46,183 nucleotides of DNA. Origin: an uncultured Francisellaceae bacterium. GTDB taxonomy: Bacteria > Pseudomonadota > Gammaproteobacteria > UBA6186 > Azoamicaceae. The DNA lies in contig CAIVQA010000095.1 of NCBI GenBank assembly GCA_903907935.1, positions 1-46,183 on the forward strand, in the 5' to 3' direction. Under the pieces are notes generated by a model. That model saw nothing but the letters and a program-made list of their open reading frames with translations, ran no database searches and was not told the DNA's origin. This document shows, in pieces, positions 1 to 7,863 of this stretch. How positions within the stretch are numbered: the first letter of the stretch is position 1; every line of letters starts with the position of its first letter. The translations under genes and the position numbers were made by a program.

Positions 1-90
1 AATATTAGAATTATTGTTTGTTATTAGAACCACGCCATTTATGCTAGAATCAAAGCTCTTTTAGCAAAATTGGTTGCATACCCTCAACAA

Positions 91-207
91 ATGAGTTTTC
101 GGTGCTCTAAAAAAATAATGAGCGCTGTTTGAGCCCCGCGCCAGCTGCGCGCGGGGCGAGTTGAGCGAATTATTTTTTAGAGTACCAAAACTCATGTGCG
201 ATTAGTA
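91..207. repeat. Palindromic element A, copy 1 (short form)
   Basis: The left arm ATGAGTTTTCGGTGCTCTAA and the right arm (ending ACTCATGTGCGATTAGTA) are imperfect inverted repeats around a short GC-rich core (CCCCGCGCCAGCTGCGCG). The same arms recur in the copies near 7477, 10000, 15941 and 44891. This copy lacks most of the multi-hairpin interior of copies 2 and 3. Its two arms differ at a few positions, so it is the least symmetrical whole copy. It ends 36 bp before the start of the hydrolase gene. Positions 1-90 before it show no supportable gene. Confidence 0.85.
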
Positions 208-243
208 TATAAAGTGATTAATATATAAAATGATAGATCAAAA

Positions 244-1023
244 ATGTATTACAAAAATTTAACTCCCGACAATCAAAATAACTCTAACTTACCACATATT
301 ATTTGGGGGCATGGTTGGGGTCAAACTCATAATAATCTATTACCAATAGCGACCAACCTCCAAAATTCTGCAATCCATTGGTTATTAGATTTTCCTGGGT
401 TTGGCGAAAGCTCCAGCCCAGAAGGTATTTGGGGGGTTAATGATTATACTAATGCCACGGCTAAGTGGATCATGGAACATATCCCAGCAACTGCTACTAA
501 AATTTGGGTTGGCCATTCTTTTGGTGGTAGGGTTGGAATAAATTTAGCTGCTAAATACCCACAGCTTATCAATGGATTATTTTTGATTGCATCATCTGGG
601 ATCCCAATACCGCGCAGTTTAACAAAAAAAATAATTTTATTTACCAAAATTAAAATTTTTAAATCATTAAAATTTTTAAATAAATTATTAAATAACGATA
701 GATATTCTAATTGGTTAAAAACTAAATTTGGAAGTACTGATTATAGAAATGCTAGCCCTAATATGCGTGCTATATTAGTAAAGACAGTTAATGAAAATCT
801 ATCTACAACAGCCACTAAAATTCTCTGCCCTACTGAATTACTTTATGGTGAATGTGATCCAGAAACTCCCATTACCATCGGGCATAAGTTAAATAAGCTA
901 ATTAACAATTCTAAATTACATATTATTCCAAAACAAGATCATTATAGTGTATTATTAGAAACGCAACACCAGGTTGTATATTTATTAAAAAATTTTATAG
1001 AGAAAATTAAATCATCATGTTAA
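244..1023 (+). CDS. Alpha/beta hydrolase
   Basis: A 259-residue protein of the alpha/beta hydrolase fold. The oxyanion-side HGWGQTH motif lies at residues 23-29, the nucleophile elbow GHSFGG at 90-95 (Ser92), a likely acid Asp205 in YGECDPETP, and a catalytic His233 in QDHYSV. Length and motif order are normal for a soluble esterase or hydrolase; no signal peptide is visible. The gene overlaps the following Mur-ligase-like gene by 7 bp, so the two are almost certainly cotranslated, which hints at an envelope substrate. The substrate itself cannot be read from the sequence. Palindromic element A copy 1 sits directly upstream. Confidence 0.9.
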   Translation: MYYKNLTPDNQNNSNLPHIIWGHGWGQTHNNLLPIATNLQNSAIHWLLDFPGFGESSSPEGIWGVNDYTNATAKWIMEHIPATATKIWVGHSFGGRVGINLAAKYPQLINGLFLIASSGIPIPRSLTKKIILFTKIKIFKSLKFLNKLLNNDRYSNWLKTKFGSTDYRNASPNMRAILVKTVNENLSTTATKILCPTELLYGECDPETPITIGHKLNKLINNSKLHIIPKQDHYSVLLETQHQVVYLLKNFIEKIKSSC

Positions 1024-2612
1024 ATATTTTAAACATTTCATTAATTATAGCGATTACTATTTTTAGTATAAAACGGCTTTTAACTTATTTACATTTTTTT
1101 CAACAACAAGAATATGATAATTATAGATTTTTAGCTTGGCTCTTTGCCAAAAGAGCGTTTGATAAGCGTTTATCTATCATGTTATTAATATTTTTTGGTA
1201 TAAATAATATTTTTGTTATAAATAACCTTGGAATAATTTTTGGTATTATTACCCTTCTTTTAGTAAACAGCTATTTTGAAAAAAATCCTTTAAAAAATGC
1301 CAAGAAAAAGTTAGTTTTAACTAAGCGAGCAAAGCGTATTTACTATTTTGGTATAGCTATCAGCTTATTACTAAACACAACATTATTAATAAATTTAAAT
1401 CTAAATTTATTAATAATATCACTACTTAGTATACAACTAACCCCATTATATTTACTTATAGCTAATTTATTATTAATGCCTATTGAAAAAACCATCCAAC
1501 GAAAATTTTGGATTGATGCCAAACAAAAAATTAATACTAATAAACCATTTATTATTGGTATTACCGGTTCATTTGGAAAAACATCAGTAAAACATTTTCT
1601 AGGGCATATTTTAGAACATGTAGATCATACTCTAATAACTCCTGGCAGCATAAATACTAGTATGGGGATATCCAGAATAATTAGAGAACAGTTAAATACT
1701 TCTCACCGTTATTTTGTGGTAGAAATGGGTGCTTATGGAGTAGGTTCTATTAAAGAGTTATGCAAACTAACAACTCCTAATATGGGAATAATAACTAGTA
1801 TAGGTAAAGCTCATTACGAACGGTTTAAAAATTTAGAAACGGTAGCTAAGGCTAAATTTGAATTAGCTACCGCTATTATAGAAAATACTGTAAATAGTAA
1901 CTGTAAAATTATTATGCCAGAACAAGTATTAAATACTGATTATGCTAAAAGATATTTAGAGACCAATAAATCTTATTTTGATGTTTTAAAAACCACTCAA
2001 CTGTCTAAAGTAAATCATGTAAAAAATGGGTTGACTATAACGTTAAACTATCAAGAACATGATTATCAATTAGAAGTTCCTATCTTTGGTCTACACCATG
2101 CCAATAATATTGCCATAGCATTTTTAGCTGCTTGTAATTTAGGAGTACCACCAACTACTATTATTACTGCTATTAAAAGCATGCCTCAAATTAGCCATAG
2201 ATCAGAAGTTCGCAGACAAAATGATTACACTATAATCGACGATGCCTATAATGCTAACCCACAAGGATTTAAATCTGCTTTAGAAATACTAAATTTTTTA
2301 CATGAACCACCAGGACGTCGTATTTTAGTGACCCCAGGATTAATAGAGCTAGGTGTAGATCATACTAGAGAACATTTATCGTTAGGTAAAACCGCTGCTC
2401 TTTATGCTGATCTAGCCTTAATAATAAAACCTCAAAGAATTCCTAGTTTTATAGCTGGGTTTAAAGAACAAGCCACCAAAATGCAAGAAATAATTACTTT
2501 ATCATCGTTTGAACAAGCTAAAGATTGGCTAAATAAAAACGTTAGAGCAAAAGATACTGTTTTATTTGCTAATGATCTGCCAGATCTATATGAAGCCACT
2601 GTTAAGATATAA
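1017..2612 (+). CDS. Membrane-anchored MurF-like Mur ligase family protein
   Basis: 531 residues. Residues about 5-160 are very hydrophobic with several predicted membrane helices. A Mur ligase catalytic region follows: P-loop GITGSFGKTS at 181-190, central-domain HHANN at 360-364, and the MurF-like DDAYNANP at 408-415. Canonical MurF is about 450 residues, soluble, and lies in the dcw cluster. The added membrane domain and the pairing with a hydrolase argue for an accessory Mur-like ligase acting on a cell-wall precursor or related amide bond at the membrane, rather than housekeeping MurF. The start overlaps the hydrolase stop. It converges with the next gene, with one base between the stops. 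Fold is secure; exact reaction is inferred. Confidence 0.8.
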   Translation: MLNILNISLIIAITIFSIKRLLTYLHFFQQQEYDNYRFLAWLFAKRAFDKRLSIMLLIFFGINNIFVINNLGIIFGIITLLLVNSYFEKNPLKNAKKKLVLTKRAKRIYYFGIAISLLLNTTLLINLNLNLLIISLLSIQLTPLYLLIANLLLMPIEKTIQRKFWIDAKQKINTNKPFIIGITGSFGKTSVKHFLGHILEHVDHTLITPGSINTSMGISRIIREQLNTSHRYFVVEMGAYGVGSIKELCKLTTPNMGIITSIGKAHYERFKNLETVAKAKFELATAIIENTVNSNCKIIMPEQVLNTDYAKRYLETNKSYFDVLKTTQLSKVNHVKNGLTITLNYQEHDYQLEVPIFGLHHANNIAIAFLAACNLGVPPTTIITAIKSMPQISHRSEVRRQNDYTIIDDAYNANPQGFKSALEILNFLHEPPGRRILVTPGLIELGVDHTREHLSLGKTAALYADLALIIKPQRIPSFIAGFKEQATKMQEIITLSSFEQAKDWLNKNVRAKDTVLFANDLPDLYEATVKI

Positions 2613-2622
2613 CCTATCTTAA
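2602..2622. terminator. Shared hairpin between convergent genes
   Basis: TTAAGATA pairs perfectly with TATCTTAA across a 5-nt loop (TAACC). The hairpin covers both convergent stop codons, at 2610-2612 (+) and 2614-2616 (-). Short A/T stretches follow on both sides but no long U-tract is present, so activity as a bidirectional terminator is an inference. Confidence 0.35.
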
Positions 2623-5600
2623 AGAACAAGAAGAAAAGCGTGGTGATAGTTCCTTGTGATCATCTTCTTTTGTAAAGTCTTTTAAAAATTGTTCACTAGT
2701 AGTTTCTGGTGGTAAATTTACTACTCCTAACATTTTACTATAATCATAACTATCATTTAATAACTCATGCGATAAATTTTGCGATAAAAATTTTTGTAAA
2801 AAACTCAAACTCTGGTCTTGCGGTAATAATTTGGATATTTTTAAAATATCACTACTAGTTATATCTGGATCTATCAACGAATTAATACACAAAATATTTA
2901 GAAACTCATGACGTTCATTTTCTAACAGTACATCTAATATTTTAGTTATTAAATAACCATTAAATTTTTCTGATAACATAATATCCCACGGGAAAATATG
3001 TAAAAAATTTAAACGCTGTTCTTGCGGCAATAATTTTAATATACTTAAAATATCACCACTACTTATGTCTGGATCTATCAATGAATTAACACGCAAAATA
3101 TTTAGAAACTCATAGCGTTCATTTTCTAACAGCACATCTAATATTTTAGTTATTAAATAACCATTAAATTTTTCTGATAACATAATATCCCACGGGAAAA
3201 TATGTAAAAAATTTAAACGCTGTTCTTGCAGTAATAATTTTAATATATTTAAAATATCAAAACTAAATATACGTTCACCTTGTTGGTCTGGTGAGTTAAA
3301 CAACGATTTAATATCAAAAATATTTAAGAATTCATAACGTTCATTGTCTGGCAACAAATTTAACATTTTAATTATTGTGGAAAAATAAGATATGTTCTTT
3401 GTCAACAGATCATAAGGCAATATATCTCTTAAAAATTTTAAACGCTGATCTTGCGGTAATAATTTTAATATTTCCATAATATGTGTATCATACACACAAG
3501 CAACAGTTAATGAATCTGACGGCAAAATATATTGTAAAAATTTTATATACTGTTCTTGCGGTAATAACTCTAACATATTTACAACATCATAATAACTATA
3601 CTTATGAGCAGCATCATGTACTTTAAAAAACTCACTGCAAAAGGCATTTAGAAAATTATAACGTTGATTTTCTGGCAATACAGCTAATACTTCTTTTATT
3701 TTACAACTAACAGCCGAACCAAAAGATTTAATGCTATCTACTAGAGATCCTAAAAAATTATTTAATAAAAATTCCGCACGTAATTCTAACGGTACAACAT
3801 TCAATAAATATGTTATATTATCAACATTGTAAATTTGTTTATTAAAATTATCCTGTTTTAGCATCCTTTGTAATAAATCAAAACGTAAATCTTGTGATAT
3901 ACTTTCAAAAAAATATTGCATTACTGTTGTTTGTTTCCAGATATCATCTATCTTAACATTTACACTTTCGCAAGGATTACGTAATTTACTCAAAATCTTA
4001 ATTAAAGAATTAATATGAATTTCTAACGGTAATAATTTTAATAGTTTAGATAAGCTTATAACATCTTTTACTGTAATTTCTTTAACAATATCCAATAATT
4101 TCCCTAAAATCTCTTCTCTACTAGAATCTTGAACACACTCTAACATTTTCTCTAGATCAGAAAAAGAACAAGTAATATATTTAGACTCATCTAAACTATC
4201 CTTTAATTTTGATAATATAGTATTCAATGCTTCTGTTCTAGAATTATCTGGAAGTAAAGGATAGTGCCTCAATATTTTTTCTAAATCAGAAATAAGAGTG
4301 CGTGTATTCAAATTACTTACTAATGTTGGATTTGATAAAGCTATAGCCAATATTTTTGTTAAAGTGTCTGTTACGCAACAACCTATTGGTATATATGTCA
4401 ACAATGTTCCTAATTCTTCAAAGAAAAAATAGGAACATCTATTACACAGTAATTCCAAATGATTTTCTAATACTATACCGGCATATAGAGTGTTTGAAAG
4501 ACATATTAATTTTTTTTCTAGTTCATCATACAATTTTGCATCTTTTAAATAATCCCCATATTCTCCAGTAATAAGCGTAATTAACTTTTCTTGAAAAAAA
4601 TCTATTATAGGGTCCAATTGTAATAGAGGATCTTTTGATAATTCTCCTGGATATTTTTTCAATCTATATATAATACCTTCTATCTCTTTAGGTTGGCAAA
4701 ATGTAGACTTTGTTTTTTGTAAACTATCCAACAAAAGTTCTGTTAATGAATATTCTTCTATCAAGGAATATTCTTTAACTAAACAACTGTTAATTTTTAA
4801 TATTTTTTCTAATATATCAAGAATACCATTGTAACCAAAATTAATTTCAACAATCGCCTGTAAAACTTCTTTACAAAATTTGGCAAGCTGGTCTTTGTTT
4901 AATTTTTTTTGTTCGCAAAATAATTTTACTAACATTGGCTCGTTATAATCATGTTTCTCAATTTTTAATTTTTCAGAATCAGACAAAGTTATCTTAAACA
5001 TATTTTCTAGGAAAAATATTTTAGTTAAACCAGTTAATTTTTTGCAGAACAATAAGCTTAAACATTTTGCAGATAATACTAATTCTTGTTCTTGAGTGGT
5101 TGGTACTTTAGATTCTATAGATTGAACATAATTATTATACCAACTCACCATTATAGCTAATGTCTTTAAAGTTTCATCGGTACTTTTTAAAGCCTCTTCT
5201 AGATCCTCTTGTTGTTGTGTAGAAAAATATGGAAAAACTTTTGGATTTGGTTTTTCCCTATTTTGAATATAGAAAGATATTGGAATAAAAGCTTCTCCAG
5301 TATTAACTTTAAGATCAACAGCACGAAATTGCATAGCTAATCTAGTTAATAAATTATCAGAACAAATAACTAGCTGGCATTTAGGGTTCTTAGGAACCCA
5401 CTTCACTCTTACTAACACTTCATTAATTTTTTGATCAGATTTAGCTTTCCCTGCCGCAATTAACGAATGTATATCTGTATGCCAAACACCTTCTTGTTGT
5501 TTTGTTTTTAAATATTGTTCAGCTTCAAGAATATTATTGAAATAAAAAGATCTAGATACTGTACCACCATCGTACTGCATAATAATAGATACTAACAAAT

Positions 5601-7386
5601 TATTGGCATCGGAAGTCTTTGTTGCTTCTTCTAAATGTTCCTCTAAATGTTCAGGGAAAAACATTATTCCACCCAATACTTCGCATCTCTCTTTGTTCCA
5701 TCCGAAAACTGGAGGAAAATATTCTTGTTCTAAAGAAATAACCGACATGGATGTTTTTTTTGAAAAACCTGCTTTTTCTACAGCAGTGTACTGTGGTTGG
5801 TACTCTTTACCTTCAGTTAATGCTCCAGCCATACTTACTGTAATACCGTCTTTATTTGCTTTATAGTGTCGTCCTGGTAATTTTTCGTCTCTTAACGGTT
5901 TTCTAATAAGTTTTTGTTCCCAATTTCTTCCTAGATATTTTGTTTCTAACATACTAACAACAAAGTCGCCCCAAAAATCGTATATATCAGAAAATCTAAT
6001 GGTTTTTATAAATTGGTAAGCTTTACCTTCAGCATATACTTTTTTATACAATTCAATCTCATCTTGACTGAATCGTTCATCAACGAATCGCGGCATGTTT
6101 TGTAGAGCATTAACTCGTAAACTACTATACAAATCCATATGCTTTTGAATTATTATCGTCATCGATAAAACATTATTTGATAAATATCTCATTTTTTCGT
6201 AAGTGGGATTATTTAATTCTGGATCACCTAATCTAGCATTAAGTGCATCAAAAACATTTTCTGCAAAAACATTTTCTCCACTTGTATTTGTTTGTGGCAA
6301 CAATACCATAGCTCCACTATATTCACCATGTATTAATATTTCTGGAGTTGCACTTCCACTAAATGATATGGTAATAAAATCGTGAGTTAGCATATTAGTC
6401 ATACTGCTATTTCTTATGCTGCCACCACGCCAAAGTGGTAAAACAGAAAACTTGCATTTATTAAAAGGAACTGCTAATTGATCTTTTGGTACATCTAAAT
6501 ATAATTCTATTGGAAGTGCTTTTGGTAAATTTTGTTCTTCATAACTTTTTAATTCAATTTTAAGTCTTTGAATAATCGTTTTAATCATTTCTGGTAAAAG
6601 TCGACGACCACCCTTGTTAATTAGTTGTTCAATTTGCTCTTTCTTTTCTGGATACATCGCCAACATAATTCTTGTTAGTTGAAAAATATTATCATATATA
6701 TGCTCTTGAATTGAACCAACTATAATAATTTTGATGTCACGCATACTATCTGGAATAGTAATGGAAGTGTCTTCTTGAGCTGTTTTTATTAACTGCGCTA
6801 AATTTAATAGATATCCAATTCCTTTAGCTTTTCGGATCATACCAAAAAACAAAATATTATTACCCCTTTCTTCTGATGGTTTTAACCCTGGAATTTCTGG
6901 GATTGTCGCCGGAACCGGAATAACGCTAGTATTACATACACCACTTAACGTAGAAAATTCTTCCGCTTTTTCTTTATCGTTATCATCTAAAAAGATAACA
7001 TGATCTGCTATTTTAAAATAACTAAATGCTTGAGTCTTTAGAGACCAATTATATTTAGCAAATTCTATTGATGTAACTACAATTTTACAATTACTTTGTT
7101 CTTTAAATTTCACCAATCCTTCAACAGTAAAAGCTGAACCAGTGCATGGTGGATTTAACATAATATGTAATATAGGATTTTTAGATTTGGTTTTTTCAAT
7201 AACGTGCCTATAAATTGCATTCTCATCGTGTAAATGTTGTATACAATCTACCTCATCGCTACCATAAGTACTTTGGTATAATTCTTTTAATTTTTCAGCT
7301 AATGTACGTGCATAATCAACATCACCAGTACCGGCTTGTTCATCATCTTGATTTTTATGTGCTGTAGAAATAAATATTGATGGCAT
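2614..7386 (-). CDS. Large effector-like protein: GT-B glycosyltransferase-like N-terminus, C-terminal helical repeats
   Basis: About 1590 residues. The N-terminal 450 residues look like a GT-B glycosyltransferase: FFGMIRKAKG at 180-189 matches the start of the nucleotide-sugar-binding half, and LPLWRGGSIRNSS at 316-328 sits where the sugar-nucleotide loop is expected. A long unassigned middle follows. From about residue 1080 to the end there are roughly ten copies of a 30-35 residue unit with a LLPQEQRLNFL-like core, two of them nearly identical. The tail is charged (EDDHKEL near the end). Size and repeats suggest a host-directed, secreted effector, but no secretion signal is proven. A TTG three codons upstream is rejected because GGAG sits 10 nt before the ATG at 7386. 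Element A copy 2 lies 91 bp upstream. Confidence 0.6.
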   Translation of the reverse strand: MPSIFISTAHKNQDDEQAGTGDVDYARTLAEKLKELYQSTYGSDEVDCIQHLHDENAIYRHVIEKTKSKNPILHIMLNPPCTGSAFTVEGLVKFKEQSNCKIVVTSIEFAKYNWSLKTQAFSYFKIADHVIFLDDNDKEKAEEFSTLSGVCNTSVIPVPATIPEIPGLKPSEERGNNILFFGMIRKAKGIGYLLNLAQLIKTAQEDTSITIPDSMRDIKIIIVGSIQEHIYDNIFQLTRIMLAMYPEKKEQIEQLINKGGRRLLPEMIKTIIQRLKIELKSYEEQNLPKALPIELYLDVPKDQLAVPFNKCKFSVLPLWRGGSIRNSSMTNMLTHDFITISFSGSATPEILIHGEYSGAMVLLPQTNTSGENVFAENVFDALNARLGDPELNNPTYEKMRYLSNNVLSMTIIIQKHMDLYSSLRVNALQNMPRFVDERFSQDEIELYKKVYAEGKAYQFIKTIRFSDIYDFWGDFVVSMLETKYLGRNWEQKLIRKPLRDEKLPGRHYKANKDGITVSMAGALTEGKEYQPQYTAVEKAGFSKKTSMSVISLEQEYFPPVFGWNKERCEVLGGIMFFPEHLEEHLEEATKTSDANNLLVSIIMQYDGGTVSRSFYFNNILEAEQYLKTKQQEGVWHTDIHSLIAAGKAKSDQKINEVLVRVKWVPKNPKCQLVICSDNLLTRLAMQFRAVDLKVNTGEAFIPISFYIQNREKPNPKVFPYFSTQQQEDLEEALKSTDETLKTLAIMVSWYNNYVQSIESKVPTTQEQELVLSAKCLSLLFCKKLTGLTKIFFLENMFKITLSDSEKLKIEKHDYNEPMLVKLFCEQKKLNKDQLAKFCKEVLQAIVEINFGYNGILDILEKILKINSCLVKEYSLIEEYSLTELLLDSLQKTKSTFCQPKEIEGIIYRLKKYPGELSKDPLLQLDPIIDFFQEKLITLITGEYGDYLKDAKLYDELEKKLICLSNTLYAGIVLENHLELLCNRCSYFFFEELGTLLTYIPIGCCVTDTLTKILAIALSNPTLVSNLNTRTLISDLEKILRHYPLLPDNSRTEALNTILSKLKDSLDESKYITCSFSDLEKMLECVQDSSREEILGKLLDIVKEITVKDVISLSKLLKLLPLEIHINSLIKILSKLRNPCESVNVKIDDIWKQTTVMQYFFESISQDLRFDLLQRMLKQDNFNKQIYNVDNITYLLNVVPLELRAEFLLNNFLGSLVDSIKSFGSAVSCKIKEVLAVLPENQRYNFLNAFCSEFFKVHDAAHKYSYYDVVNMLELLPQEQYIKFLQYILPSDSLTVACVYDTHIMEILKLLPQDQRLKFLRDILPYDLLTKNISYFSTIIKMLNLLPDNERYEFLNIFDIKSLFNSPDQQGERIFSFDILNILKLLLQEQRLNFLHIFPWDIMLSEKFNGYLITKILDVLLENERYEFLNILRVNSLIDPDISSGDILSILKLLPQEQRLNFLHIFPWDIMLSEKFNGYLITKILDVLLENERHEFLNILCINSLIDPDITSSDILKISKLLPQDQSLSFLQKFLSQNLSHELLNDSYDYSKMLGVVNLPPETTSEQFLKDFTKEDDHKELSPRFSSCSLR
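2821..3258 (-). repeat. 204-bp tandem duplication inside the repeat domain
   Basis: Two nearly identical 204-bp units (68 codons, two protein repeats) follow each other; for example TCTGGATCTATCA recurs at 2864 and 3068 and CATCTAATATTTTAG at 2931 and 3135. The 5'-most part of the first unit is more diverged. The period is a multiple of three, so the protein frame is kept. This shows recent growth of the repeat array. Confidence 0.85.
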
Positions 7387-7476
7387 ATACTGCAAACTCC
7401 AACCAAATTATTATATATTTCGACAACTTACATAATAAAGTATTTTATTACAAGTACCATATACACTTATTTGATA

Positions 7477-7692
7477 TACTAATCGCACATGAGTTTTCGG
7501 TGTTCTAAAAAACAAGGAGTGTTGTCTGAGCCTCCTTGGCTATCTGTTGCTCTTTGTTTTGCGAAAGGCGAGTTTCACGAAAAAATGTCAGGATAGATAT
7601 TTTTGACGTGTGCAACACGCCCGAAGGGCGAGCGCCAAAATGGCGCGAGTCACTTGTTTTTTAGAACACCGAAAACTCATGTGCGATTAGTA
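7477..7692. repeat. Palindromic element A, copy 2 (full form)
   Basis: Perfect 40-bp terminal inverted repeats at 7477-7516 and 7653-7692, beginning TACTAATCGCACATGAG. The interior holds smaller hairpins: ATGTC...GATAT, CGCCCGAAGGGCG and GCGCCAAAATGGCGC. No coding potential is evident. It lies 91 bp upstream of the glycosyltransferase-like effector gene. Confidence 0.92.
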
Positions 7693-7698
7693 GTAAGC

Positions 7699-7828
7699 AT
7701 TCAGGTAGTGGTTATTATTCTCTAAAAATCTATCATGGCACCTTGGCAACGTTAGAAGTATTTGTTAATTAATAACTCAATGAATAGTGCCTGATAGATT
7801 TTTAGAGAATAATAACCACTACCTGAAT
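7699..7828. repeat. Inverted-repeat element C
   Basis: Two perfect 37-bp arms, 7699-7735 and 7792-7828, beginning ATTCAGGTAGTGGTTATTAT, flank 56 bp of AT-rich, apparently non-coding DNA. The element abuts the right end of element A copy 2. The sequence just beyond its right arm (ATACGATTAGTA) resembles the outer end of element A (GTGCGATTAGTA), so it may have inserted at or into an A end. Elements A2 and C together fill most of the gap 7387-7863; no gene is seen there. Confidence 0.9.
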
Positions 7829-7863
7829 ACATACGATTAGTATAAATTATTACCATATTATTT

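Noticed and set aside
1..90. Possible promoter TTGTTT/TATGCT
   Set aside because: The spacer would be 20 bp and the boxes are weak.
444..647. Opposite-strand ORF inside the hydrolase gene
   Set aside because: Mirror frame of a well-supported gene with no domain of its own; the same applies to similar overlapping frames throughout the window.
2821..3258. Possible CRISPR-like repeats
   Set aside because: The repeats are long, contiguous, in frame and encode protein repeats; there are no short repeats with spacers.
7387..7395. TTG start of the GT-like protein
   Set aside because: The GGAG ribosome-binding site is only 2 nt from the TTG but 10 nt from the ATG at 7386.
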